This document shows, piece by piece, positions 1 to 9,811 of a stretch of DNA of 64,000 nucleotides. A program made the position numbers and the translations under genes. Origin of the DNA: Thecaphora thlaspeos (Eukaryota; Basidiomycota; Ustilaginomycetes; Urocystidales; Glomosporiaceae). Every line of letters begins with the position of its first letter. Position 1 is the stretch's first letter. The stretch lies in contig UWYS01000011.1 of NCBI GenBank assembly GCA_900291925.1, positions 310,001-374,000 of the forward strand, in the 5' to 3' direction. The notes beneath the pieces were generated by a model. It saw nothing but the letters and a program-made list of their open reading frames with translations. It was not told where the DNA came from and did not search any database.

Positions 1-439
1 ACATCGTCCTCGAGGAAGCCCACGACTTGAGAGACTTGGAGGCCGTCGAGACTGGCGAAGCGGCGGTTCGAGCATCTCCATCCGTCGCGACCGTCGTCGA
101 CGAAGGGACGGTGGAGTGTCTCTGACCGGTCGAGGTCGGATTCAGGAGGAACAGGAACAGATCCGCCCTTCGACCGGACTTGGACTCGATCTTTCGACAG
201 AAGGTCTCTGTCTGGTCTTGGACCATGGTGTCGATCTCGCCCTCGTGGACCGCGGGCCAGGTCATGCCGAAGAGATCGATTGTCTTGGGTCTGACGGTGC
301 CAAAGACGCGGTGGAAGCAGATGGAGTGTAGCACGGTCTTAACTACGTCGTGAAGGTTGCATTGTTCGACTGTCAGCGCAAAGTGGAAGCTTTCGACGGG
401 GGCGAGGCCAGTGGTCGCTGCCGACGGTGGCGTGGTCAT
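1..439 (-). CDS. ATG101: ATG101-like autophagy protein, 5' part (runs off the window)
   Basis: The N-terminal part of a minus-strand protein starts at an ATG at 439. The segment VLHSICFHRVFGTVRP followed by KTIDLFGMTWPAV and GEIDTMV matches my memory of the fungal Atg101 pattern: a short beta strand, then LHxIxFHRxFGxVxP, then an acidic-residue/valine element. Atg101 is a HORMA-fold subunit of the Atg1/ULK autophagy-initiation complex and partners Atg13. From about base 180 down to base 1, a different frame (reading SLDGLQVSQVVGFLEDDV near the edge) looks more protein-like than the frame carried from the ATG. An intron or frame change probably lies around bases 130-230, so only the first ~70 residues are well supported. 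The start is 384 bp from the divergent dioxygenase ATG. The family call rests on one conserved block. Confidence 0.55.
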   Translation of the reverse strand, partial: MTTPPSAATTGLAPVESFHFALTVEQCNLHDVVKTVLHSICFHRVFGTVRPKTIDLFGMTWPAVHEGEIDTMVQDQTETFCRKIESKSGRRADLFLFLLNPTSTGQRHSTVPSSTTVATDGDARTAASPVSTASKSLKSWASSRTM

Positions 440-823
440 GGTGGAAACGTGAGTGATCAGAGGGGCCTCGAGACGCTGGGAGGTGGAGCGGTTCTGGAGT
501 TGGCTGTAGAGCAGAGATATGGGGAGGCTACGGGTGCGAACTGCGCCGCTTGCAAAGGGTTGAGGGCATGATCGAGCGGGAGGGTGGGGGAAGGGGAGGG
601 GGGAAATCGGGGGGCAGTGGGGTGGTGATGGAGCTTGGTGATGGTGGGCAGAGCGCAAGAGCAACCTCCACACGGCATTCAAGAGTGCACCCTCTCTCGG
701 TCGCGCGCTCGGGCCACCGCCAGCCTTTGCCCTTGCTCGCCTCGTCCTTCCTCCTTGGCCACCTCCGCCTCCTTCACATCGTCTAACACAATCAATCCCA
801 ACAGCACTCCACCTCTGCTCGCC
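440..823. promoter_or_regulatory. divergent intergenic region with a G-rich tract
   Basis: This region separates the divergent ATG101-like and dioxygenase starts. It contains a strongly G-rich stretch on the + strand at about 577-626, with several runs of three or more G, capable in principle of forming a G-quadruplex. Pyrimidine-rich DNA follows before the ATG at 824, as is usual upstream of fungal start codons. No TATA box stands out. Confidence 0.4.
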
Positions 824-2132
824 ATGACAGCCGCCGCCCCGTCCGTCCCATCGTCCACCTCCTCCTCCTCTCCCTTTCCCTCTTCCACCAGCCCATCTAC
901 CGCCGCCCAGCGACTACGCCAACATGGCTACGATCCCGACACGCTGCTGACCGACTTCCACCGCAACGGCTACGTCATCGTCGACGGCGTACTCTCCCCC
1001 TCGCCCGACTCGCCTCTCAGCCTCGACTCGCTGCGAGCGTGCGCGGAAGACGCCATCCAGCTCACGCGCTCCAGCGCCTGGAAGGCCAGGAGGGTGGTGG
1101 GCAACGCCTTCCCGCCCTTCGACAGCGACAATCGAGACAGCTGGGGAGTCCAACATATCATGAACCCGCAGCTCGACGTTACGCTCCGACACGCTCGCAC
1201 CGGCGCTGCCACCTCGGCGGCGCTTTCGACGTTATCGACGTCGACAAAGGGAAGCTTATCGCCGACTTTTCAGGAGTTCTACTCGAGCTCGCCGCTGCTC
1301 GACGTAGCATCGCTTCTCATCGGCGCACCAGAAGAGCGGCTGCAGATGGAGCTCTTCAACCTCCTCATTAACCCAGAGGCGCACTCCTACTTTGCTCTCG
1401 CATGGCACAGGGACGACATCTGGCCAGAGGTAGACAGAGAGGGAAGAGGAAGAGAGGCTCGCGACGCCCACCTACGGCGTACAGTTCAATACGGCGCTGT
1501 ACGACGACGATTGCCTCTTCCTGGTCCCCGGCAGCCATCGAAGGCTGAGGACGGAAGAGGAAAAGAGCGCCAACCTGGAAAAGGCGCCGCTCGCACTGCC
1601 CATCGACGATGGCGACAAGGGAACTGTGACTGAGGCTGTGGAGAGGTTCGACGGTAGCTGGAACATTGAACCGCCGCAGACGCTACGAATGAAGCTGAAG
1701 GGTGAGTGGCGCCGGCGCCGCGATGTCAGCACGAGCGGTCGACTGTTTGGGTGCACCGACTGACGTAGATGGATGGGCGTCGCTTTGCGTGCTTACCGCT
1801 CAGCCGGCCAAACGGCCTTCTACTCGCAGCGTATCCTGAATCAAGCCTCGTACCTGTGCACTCGGAAGCGTGCGACGCTGCACGCCTGCTACGGTAACAT
1901 CGGCGACGATGCCGTTGGCGAGGCGTGCGGCGCCGAGAGGGCGCGCAACGTCCTCCAGCATGGCGTCGAGTGGATGCGCGACGAGGCGTTCGGTCGCGAC
2001 CTGCCCGAGCGGCTGCGTCCGAGTGAGTGTAGCACGCGGCCTTGTGGGGCAAGGTTGCTCGTTTGGACAGACTGCTTACTCCTAGACGCATTGTGCGCCC
2101 TTGGTCCGTTGGGGCAGTGTGGAGCAACTTGA
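824..2132 (+). CDS. phytanoyl-CoA dioxygenase family protein, with apparent frameshift
   Basis: Predicted Fe(II)/2-oxoglutarate-dependent oxygenase of the PhyH family. The start is the ATG at 824 (MTAAAPSV), followed by a Ser-rich leader and then the family N-terminus (FHRNGYVIVDGVLS). The iron-binding HxD is WHRDD (His195, Asp197). A second block, YDDDCLFLVPGSHRR, carries the distal His region, and a third reads GQTAFYSQRILNQASYL. Introns are 1702-1803 and 2023-2085; both splice in frame. The reading frame breaks near 1440-1444: removing one G of the GGG there gives DREEEEERLATPTYG and rejoins the family sequence, while the frame as given runs into unrelated residues. Either the base call is wrong or the allele is broken. 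I see no intron that could fix it. Conserved residues on both sides argue for a recent event or an error. Confidence 0.75.
1702..1803 (+). other. spliceosomal intron in the dioxygenase gene
   Basis: The donor is GTGAGT after G1701 and the acceptor is CTCAG ending at 1803. Splicing yields LKAGQTAFYSQ across the junction, which restores the family block. A second intron at 2023-2085 (63 bp, donor GTGAGT, acceptor CCTAG) preserves the frame and gives LRPNALCAL. Confidence 0.7.
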
Positions 2133-2508
2133 TACGGACAGAACAGGAGTGGGCCTCGAAAGATCTCGGATACAGTCTCGACAATTGATGCTGCGACTGT
2201 GGTGCTTGTTGTGCTCTGTATTGGCAGGAAGGAGAATAGGACCATGTTGAGGTCGGTACAAGGCAGAGTGGTGGTGGCGGTGGAAGCGAGAGGATGGCGA
2301 GATTTGCTGCCTTGATTCCGACAGCGAGGGCAGCGCACATTGCAAAGGGTCCGACAAAGTCGCCGGCCGTTGCAGGTGGCGTCCAGAAGGGGCAGCAGTG
2401 CATCATCCCTCGCTGCCCGCACCCATCCAACACAGCCTCGCCGCTTCTCCATCCCGCACTATCACCTCTCATCCCGCATCACCACCTCTCATTAGGTACA
2501 ACGACACA
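2133..2508. other. intergenic, nothing clear
   Basis: Short spacer between the dioxygenase stop and the small membrane-protein start. The last ~100 bp are CA/CT-rich, as expected for a fungal 5' leader. No repeat or RNA gene is seen. Confidence 0.4.
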
Positions 2509-2757
2509 ATGTCCGCCGCACGCTGTCCACTCGGCTTCACAGGTACACCACCCGCCGGTCACCCATCCATCCCGGGCTTTTCGACCGCATCCAAACTCTC
2601 GTCGGACAATACACAAGGAAAAGGCGGGAAAGAGAGGAATCCATACCTACTCCTCGCACTCGATGCGGCCTTCCTGCTCCTCTGCGTGCTGGTAGCCAAG
2701 AACTGGAGTAGGATCGCCGGTAAAGGTGTCACGGAGGCGAGGGGCAAGGTGGAGTGA
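2509..2757 (+). CDS. small single-pass membrane protein, unknown function
   Basis: An 82-residue open frame starts at an ATG preceded by a CA-rich leader (ACGACACA). The N-terminus is MSAARCPLGFTGTPPAGHP, a Cys-Pro-x-Gly-Phe and Pro-rich motif. A charged linker follows (NTQGKGGKERN), then one hydrophobic span of about 20 residues (YLLLALDAAFLLLCVLV) near the C-terminus, ending with a basic tail. This layout suggests a tail-anchored or single-span organelle membrane protein. I do not recognise the family. The hydrophobic span bounded by charges, and the leader, make chance unlikely but not excluded. No intron is required. Confidence 0.5.
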   Translation: MSAARCPLGFTGTPPAGHPSIPGFSTASKLSSDNTQGKGGKERNPYLLLALDAAFLLLCVLVAKNWSRIAGKGVTEARGKVE

Positions 2758-3655
2758 CGCATCGAAACGCATCGGAGAGGATGTCAAGGTGGAGATGCGA
2801 GAAAAGGGCCAAAGAGTCTTTTTGAGAAGTCTCGGAAGGTGGAGCAGCAAACGACATATACCCAGCATCGACCATTCGACAATTGCCAGCTATCGTCACT
2901 CGAATACATCTTCTACCACTTGGGCGCAATCTCTCCACGGGACGATAGCACCAAGCATCGAGCGTCAAGCGACGGCAAAGCACCTTTCATTCCCAGCACC
3001 AACGCCTCGATCGCAGCCTCCTTCGAAGCATATCCACCCACCCCATGCAAAGGCAAAGGAATACCGGCAAAGTATTTTGACAGCGACACAAAACCTCTCG
3101 CTGCCATCCGGACGATGCCACCACCAGCACCGTTGCCGAGACTGCGGACACGCCTGGTCTACAGCAATATGCGGTCCCTCTCCCCGCCGCCCCAGACGCA
3201 CAGGTCGCACTCGACTTGCCTGACATCAGCTCGCCCCTCTCCTCTCCAGACTGGCCGGCGAGGCAGTCAACGGCCTCTGCCCCATCTGGGAGTACTCTGC
3301 ATCGTGATGGAATCGTTCACCGCCTAATATCGGCGTTGCTCAAGGGACGTTATGGAAGGAGTGTGAACGGATCGATGGGGTTTGCGGGAGAGAGGAATTT
3401 TAAAGAGTGTTGTTGTGTGTCGCAGAAGAGCCAAGTGCGCCATCGGCTACAATGATGAGACGTGCGCATAGGGACGAGCGTACGAAAAGAGAGAAGATGA
3501 GGCGCATCCTATGGAAGGGAGCGCTCGAACATGACCGGAGGGCAGCTATTAGGTGATCGGTAAAGCCGTGAAAGGAAGCAGGCGCGAAAGCGAGGGCGAA
3601 GCGGCGGGGGTATAAGGGAGGGAAACAGGACCATGTAACAGTGCGAGCTCCGGTC
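2758..3655. other. region without a convincing gene between the small protein and PAC1
   Basis: Several overlapping frames stay open on the + strand (for example 2839-3327, without an ATG start), and a protein-like stretch (PGLQQYAVPLPAAPDAQVALD) lies in another + frame near 3150-3210. No ATG, consistent splice pattern or recognisable domain ties them together. An additional multi-exon gene cannot be excluded. The 3' end of PAC1 enters from the right. Confidence 0.3.
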
Positions 3656-5503
3656 TCAGGGTGCCCAGATCTTGAGCGATAAGTCGACCGACGTGGTAGC
3701 GACGACATTGACCGTCCTAGACTTTGACGCTGCCGCCGCCGCTGTAGCAGCCGCGCCGTTGGTCAGGCCCGGAGAGGTATCGTCCGATGCAGGTGGGGCA
3801 GAGGCGCCTTCAATCTTTGCCCTTCCCCAGGCGATCGAGGTGCAGAAGTGCGAGTGCGCATCAATCGTCTTCGTGCACCGCCCGCTCTGCAGGTCCCATA
3901 CCCGCATCGTCTTGTCGTCCGAGACCGAGAGGAGGAACTTGCCGTTCGGCGCGAAAGCCAGACCGCGAATCCAGTTGTCGTGGCCCGTCTGCGGATGGCA
4001 AAGGGAGGGGAGAAGGAGGAAGCGAGGCGGGAGGGCGGGAGTCAGGAGGCGGGCCAAGGATGATGATAAGCTTCGAGGATTTGGCAGGCTCGAGACTCGG
4101 GGAGGACCGAACTCACCAAGGTCTTGAGACACTGCCCTGCGCTGTTCCACAGCTTGATCGTCTTGTCTCGGCTTCCCGTCGCAATGTACTGGCCCGGCGC
4201 CGTTGCCTTGTCGTTCCTTGCCGTGACCTGTCGAGGTTTGGAGGCGGGAAGGCGGGGAGGCGGGGTGACGGCGAGGTCGAGTCCCTGATGTAAGTACGTT
4301 TCTCGCAAGCGGACGACGTCGGCGCTACCTCTGGCCGTACTCACGTTGATCCCGACCAGCTCGCGGATCGCCGGGTACGTCGTGAGGGGTGCGAACACGG
4401 CGCACTCGACGACGTGCTCGTGCCCTCTGAGTTCTACCTTTGTCTCGCTGGACGACATCTCCCACAGCCGTGACGTCTGATCGTTGGAGCAGCTGATGAG
4501 CCACCTCCCATCGTCGGATGGCATCACCGAGCGCACCCACTCGGCATGGCCGTGCAGCGTCCGCGAGCAGTAGCCCGAGGCAAACTCCCAGATCTTGACC
4601 GTCTTGTCGCGGCTGGCCGAGACGAGGTGGTCGTCGCCCGGCAGGAAGCGAACCGACGAGACGCTGTGGTCGTGGCCGTAGAGCGTCTTTGTGTTTTTGA
4701 AGTCGTTGTTGGCGTCCCACACCTTGATCGTGAGGTCCGACGAGCACGAGACGACGAAGTTGCCCTTGCTGTCGTACTCAACGTCCGTCACCGCCTTGGT
4801 GTGGCCCTTGAGCGTCCGCTCAAACTCGCCTGTCTCCCAATCCCACAGCTTGATTGTCGTGTCCTCGCTGGTTGAAGCGACCTGGCTGAAGACCGGGTGG
4901 AAGGCGACCTTGGTCACCGGCGACCGATGTCCCTGCAGCGTGTGACGGGCAGAGCCGCCGCGGGGCACCCAGTCGGTGAGGTTGGCCGATCGCTTGGCAG
5001 ATGGCGCCGCCGCCAGCTCTTCTTGTAGCTGTGCCGTCCTCGCTTCGAGGTCCATGATCTGCGAGAAGTGTCACGCATGGCAACGGGGCGGGAACAGGAA
5101 CGCCAGAGTCGTCTGTCCATCAGCGTGACAAACTCAAGTCTACAAGGGCGATTGCACCGCCGTCACTCGACTCACCTTCTTCTGCAACCGGATTACACTG
5201 GTCCATTTCCGCTCCAGCAGCCCAGCGTACTTTGCCTTTGGATCCGGGACGAACCCCTCCTGCCCCGTTTCCCTTTGCAGCACCTCAAACGACTCGCTCA
5301 GGCCGTTTGTTCTGAGGTAGTCCAGAATCGACTTGTGCCTGTGGTGGACGTAGGAGAACAAGGATGAGGACAAAGGCTCACGAGCGGCTCGCCGTCAGCG
5401 GCCCGATGGTCACGCCGCAGCGGCGTCGCTAGGAGACAGCGAGGGGCCTGGATCTGGGCACTCACAGCTCATCCTTCTGCCTATCTGTGAGGGTGCTCGT
5501 CAT
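3656..5503 (-). CDS. PAC1: nuclear distribution protein PAC1/LIS1 (WD40, dynein regulator)
   Basis: LIS1 homologue that binds cytoplasmic dynein with NudE and supports nuclear migration and spindle positioning. Exons on the minus strand are 5466-5503, 5176-5338, 4345-5058, 4117-4227 and 3656-3988, giving 452 residues, the usual family size. The N-terminus [13 protein letters not shown] followed by [16 protein letters not shown] is the LisH dimerisation motif. A short coiled coil follows ([19 protein letters not shown]). WD40 repeats follow, recognisable by GH...WD endings such as [56 protein letters not shown] and [11 protein letters not shown]. The last repeat contains an unusual Ala-rich insertion ([13 protein letters not shown]) before the final blade strand. 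All donors are GTGAGT-like and every junction is in phase. Confidence 0.95.
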
Positions 5504-6936
5504 GATGAGAGGACTAGGATGTCAAGCTCTGCTGTAGTTCCTAGATGATCGCGGAGCCCGAGAATCGTAGTGCACGCGGCCACAGCTGGAAGGGAGGTTT
5601 CCTGGCCAAGCCGCCTTTCTAGCACTGCCGTCTGCCTCAGCTGAGCGAGAGGCCAAAGCTAGCTCGGAACTCGATGCGGCGGGCCTTGCTCTTGCGGCGT
5701 AGAAGTGATGGACCGTTCAGCCGTGCGGCGGCAGCTGTCGTAGAAGTGTGCTAGCAATGTCCACTCTGGGGCGGATTGCGGATGGGACGATGATGCCGTC
5801 TGCTGTTGAGCGATGCTTTCGATCTGGGCTGCCACTGCGGTGGAGAGCGAACGCTGATGCTTAGCGTTGCAGTGAGAGCCAGCGACGTCGCGAGGATCGG
5901 CGCCGGAAGGTTCGATCAAGTCGATCGAGGCCGCAGTTTTGATCCTTGCTCAACCGCTTGGGCCGGGTGTCGAGGCCCGATGGCGTCGGCTGCTGCGACA
6001 AGGCGGGTCGCGTATGGACAATGCCGATGGTGGTGACCGTGACAATGATGGATGAACCTGAGGAAGGGGGCTCAGTCCGAAATTGGACGACTGCTGGCGC
6101 GGTGACGTCGTGGTGTCGGCGGAATCGAGCCGAAGATGTGGCGGAACGAGGCCGACGAGCGCCAAAGCAGTCGAGCAGACGAGCACGGAGGCAAGGATTC
6201 GGAGGCCGCCCGATGTCGATGTCGCAGGTGACCGTAAGGGGGGGCAAATGGGCGGGTGGCTGGTGATGCGGCCGGGGGACTTGATGAAGCGAGCCAGCGA
6301 GGATCAGAGTGAAGACAGGGTGTGTGAGTAGTGTGTGTATGTGTGAGAGCGTGAGAGACGTCGAGAGTGAGAGAGAAAGATCAGAGGATGAGCTAGGGCG
6401 CTCTCGACTCTTTCGCATTTCCACCAAACACACGCACGGTGCACAGGCGACGAACGGCCGACCTCACCCTCACAAACATGCACAGACACGCGCCTCGACA
6501 CAGACCCCTTCTTCCCTTCGCCTGCGCCGGCTCATATCCTGCGTCCCACTCTCTCGATCCCGCGTCCGCGCCGCTCATGTCAAGACCCATCTGTCTGCTC
6601 GCCATCACCACCGTCACCGTCACCGTCACCGCTCATTTTCACCGCCGCCGGCACGCGCGTCGATGTCAACCGCCAGTCCACTTACTCCAACAAATTCTGA
6701 GGTTCGCGGCGCTTGAGCCTCGTCCACTGAGCAGAGCGGACGAGGCCGCAAATGGCCCGGCTCACAGACACGGAAACAGGCAGACGAGATCTCGTCATCA
6801 AGACAGTGCATGCGATGAGGTGAGGTTGGTATTTGTGCGCTCGTTTTGAATGCGTTTGGACAGGGCTGAGTAGTAGTACAAAGCTTCGATGGACGAGCAT
6901 CGGAAGCAAGGGAGGACGGACAAGCGGGCGACTAGT
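5504..6936. other. intergenic region upstream of PAC1, possible small unassigned gene
   Basis: This 1.4 kb holds no confident gene. On the minus strand a protein-like stretch at 5659-5919 (QSAPEWTLLAHFYDSCRRT) and a hydrophobic one near 6186-6230 (VLVCSTALALVGLVPP) could be exons of one small, perhaps mitochondrial, protein, but I could not join them from an ATG. On the + strand an ATG at 6661 begins MSTASPLTPTNSEVRGA and stops. A short CA/GT-rich and (GTCACC)-like stretch lies at about 6600-6640. Confidence 0.3.
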
Positions 6937-8442
6937 TTAGTGGCTCTCTTCGTCGCCGGGGATCTTGTCGAGCACATCGAGCTCGTTGAGAGCCTCTTCG
7001 ATGATCTGGACGCCGCGGTCGAGGTCGGCCTCGTCGATCACGAGCGGCGGCGCGAGCCGGATGATGTTGACGTGGGTCGGCTTGGCCAGCAGGCCCTTGG
7101 ACTTGAGCAGCAGGCAGAGCTGCCACGCCGAGCGGCCCTTCTTGCTCTTCGCCTCATCAATGACGATGGCGTTGAGCAGACCGCGTCCGCGCACCGTCTG
7201 CAGCAGCGGGCTGTCGATGGCCGAAAGCTTCTCGCGGAACTTTGCGCCCAGCGCCTCAGCGCGCTCCGAGAGCTTCTCGTTGACCAGCACGTCGATGGCG
7301 GCCGAGGCAACGGCGCATCCGAGCGGGTTGCCGCCGTACGTCGAGCCGTGCTCGCCCGGCTGGATGCAGAGCATCACGTCCCGGTCCGCCAGCACCGCAG
7401 AGACCGGGTACACGCCACCGCTGAGCGCCTTACCAAGCGTGATGATGTCCGGTCGAACGTTGTCGTGCTGGCAGCAGAGCATCTTGCCCGTGCGTCCCAG
7501 GCCAGTCTGAATCTCGTCGCAGATGAAGAGAACCTTGTGCTTCTTGCAGAGTTCCTGGACAAGGGTCAGGTAGCCGGCGTCCGGGATGACGATGCCCGCC
7601 TCGCCCTGGATCGGCTCGACAAGGAAGGCGGCTACCTCCTCGCCGTACTTTTCCAGCACCGCCTCAAGGTCCTCGGCATGGTTGTAGCGGATCTTCATAT
7701 CGCCGACGCCCGGACCAACGCGGTCGAGGAAAGGTCCAAAGCCGGTGCGGCTGTCCGGGTCGGTGCTCATGCTGACGATACCGAGCGTGCGGCCGTGGAA
7801 GTTGCCCTCGACGCTAAGCAGGCGCGCCTTGCCCTCGGGAATGCCCTTCTTCATGTAGCCCCACTTGCGCGCGAGCTTGAGTGCCGTCTCGACCGCCTCG
7901 GCTCCCGTGTTCATCGGCAGCATCATGTCGTAGCCGAACGTCTTGGTAACCTTCTCGGCGAACGGTCCAAATGTCGAGTTGTAGAAGGCTCGCGACGAGA
8001 GGGTCAGCTTCTGTGCCTGGGCGACGAGGGCGGCGACAATGTCCGGGTGGCAGTGGCCCTGGTTGACGGCCGAGTAAGCCGATAGGAAATCGATGTACTT
8101 GTTGCCCTCGGGGTCCCAAACGTGGGCGCCCTGGGCGCGGTCAAAGACGACGGGAAGAGGGTGGTAGCTGTCGGGGTTGAAGGGGTAAGAAGGTAGAGAA
8201 ACGAGAGAAGCGAACGGCGTCAGCAACGCTGGTTCGTTGCATGTGACCGTGGTACAAGCTGCCACTTGCAGGGCGATGCACATGGGGATCACTCACTTGT
8301 GTGCGCCGAACTCGTGCTCGAGGCGGACAGTCTCTTCGCTGGAGACGGACTTGGAGGTCGATGCGGTGGCAGCGGCGGTCTTTGCCGAGACGGCCATGTC
8401 GGCCACCCTGGAGGCGAGCTCGGAGGTAGTGGTGGGAGCCAT
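6937..8442 (-). CDS. CAR2: ornithine aminotransferase
   Basis: PLP-dependent class-III aminotransferase converting ornithine and 2-oxoglutarate to glutamate-5-semialdehyde and glutamate, in arginine catabolism. Exons are 8297-8442 and 6937-8167, 458 residues. The junction reads [16 protein letters not shown], the family N-terminal signature, so splicing is secure (donor GTGAGT, acceptor GACAG). Strong landmarks are [44 protein letters not shown] and [12 protein letters not shown], whose Lys295 is the expected Schiff-base lysine. The first ~35 residues are Ala/Ser/Thr-rich and not conserved. No strong mitochondrial presequence is obvious, as expected for cytosolic fungal enzymes. A TATA-like sequence lies about 180 bp upstream. 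Confidence 0.96.
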
Positions 8443-8616
8443 CCTAGAAAGAGGGAGGGGGAGGAGAGCTAGTTGCTGTTGAGAAGTTACGCGGTGGCGT
8501 CTTCCTGCTGTCTGTGGTTGCAAATGACGGAGCGATTGCGCCGGAGAGGTGGTGAAGGAGGTGGTGGTGGGGTGTGGTTGGAGGGATCAAGCGAAAATCG
8601 CTCCGGCCATCCTGGC

Positions 8617-8627
8617 CTCTATATATC
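8617..8627 (-). promoter_or_regulatory. TATA-like box upstream of ornithine aminotransferase
   Basis: A run of TATATA within CTCTATATATCTTA lies about 180 bp upstream of the ATG at 8442 in otherwise GC-rich DNA. This is a candidate core promoter element based only on sequence and position. Confidence 0.3.
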
Positions 8628-9066
8628 TTAGCCAACAACGCCCAAAGAGCGCCGTCGACCCGAGGCAGCGAGACGAATCTGCCAGCAGCTCGGAAACCTC
8701 GCTCTCCGAAGGGATTTAGGACATTCAGGCTGGGCTGGGCGCTTGGCGTCCGGCCACGCTGTCTATGGGAGCAAAACCTGCTCATTACAGTAGCGGACTG
8801 CGAGACTTGTGCCGGCTCGTGGCTGGCTGGCTGGCCGACTATGATGAAAAAAATAGCGGCACATATAGCTAGAGAAGCACCTCAGGAGATCTATAGCCGG
8901 GCATGTTGGCAAAAAGGCCGGTACGCAGGGGGGCCCTGGTACTGTACAGTACTGTACGAGGAAAGCGCCGAACACGCCGTGACCTTGCGGATGTGGGGTG
9001 GGTGGCGGTGGCGGTGGCGGACCCTTTAAATCGAGGGCGGGTCGAGCCCACGCGCGCCACGACAAC

Positions 9067-9103
9067 TTTCCGCCAGAGGTCATAGCGGAACCTCTGGCGG
9101 AAA
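9067..9103. repeat. perfect 14-bp inverted repeat
   Basis: The arms TTTCCGCCAGAGGT and ACCTCTGGCGGAAA are exact reverse complements separated by a 9-bp spacer (CATAGCGGA). It lies about 125 bp before the degenerate motif array. It could be a hairpin, a dimeric protein-binding site or the end of an old element. Confidence 0.8.
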
Positions 9104-9227
9104 CTTGGCTTACCAGCCTGATAGCCGACGCGGCTCCGAAGACATGCCCCCAGACATGCAAGTAGGTGCGTCCCGAATGAGTATCAGTGGCTCCGGGTTT
9201 GGTAGGGAAACGCGCTTATTCTCCCGA

Positions 9228-9660
9228 TATGTTATGGGGCCCGATTTCATACCATTAGTCCAAATTGTATAGACGGCCCGATTTGTAGTCGCGACACTTC
9301 ACACGCGCCGATCTAGTAGATTGCCGAGACCAAGGAGGCAGCCCGATTCTGTATGTGCGGCTCCTTTCATGCGGGCCGAATTTGTTTTTGCCCAATTGTT
9401 AGATTGTGCCGATTTTGGATTTGCGGCTCCGTCTTTTGATGGGGTAACATGCCAGTTGTCAATGCCCCGATTTGATGAACCTACCCGATTTGTAATGCGA
9501 TTTGTTATGGGAACCGAATTTGGTGCGGCGCGTTTCACGCGCCGATGCCGACGGTTATCCCGATTTGTTGGGGCAGCTCAATTTGTAGTCGCCGCTCTTT
9601 CACGCGCGCCGATATTGTATCGGCCGATTTGTTGGGGCAGCCCGATTTGTGTTGCGGACT
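9228..9660 (+). repeat. degenerate CCGATTTGT motif array, copy A
   Basis: At least eight copies of CCGATTT occur, mostly as CCCGATTTGT or GCCGATTTGT, interleaved with related words: GCGGCTCC (twice), GTTGGGGCAG (twice), CACGCGCGCCGAT-like words and GCCCAATTGTT. Units are imperfect, so it is an old, decayed tandem or composite repeat and not a clean microsatellite. The same words recur in reverse complement at about 43835-44305. No coding frame follows the repeats. I do not know this element. Confidence 0.7.
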
Positions 9661-9811
9661 TGTCGCCCTGGGCCTGGCAGCCGACCAAAAGACCGCGCGA
9701 CCCTCACTCCTCTGCCTCCACCCTCGGCCTCTCTCCCGACCGACTCACCCATCATCAGCTCCCTTGACCTTTCTTTTCCTTGCAACGGCTACTCTCACAC
9801 CCCCACAGACC

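Larger units (their letters stand above)
8443..9811. other. intergenic region between ornithine aminotransferase and MED8-like gene
   Basis: The region begins with the promoter of the minus-strand aminotransferase and contains an inverted repeat (9067-9103) and the degenerate CCGATTT array (about 9228-9660). The last ~100 bp are C/T-rich, forming the leader of the downstream + gene. I see no coding potential besides chance frames. Confidence 0.5.

Noticed and set aside
7038..8119. Long open frames on both strands inside ornithine aminotransferase
   Set aside because: They are mirror frames caused by high GC and third-codon bias over a certain enzyme gene.
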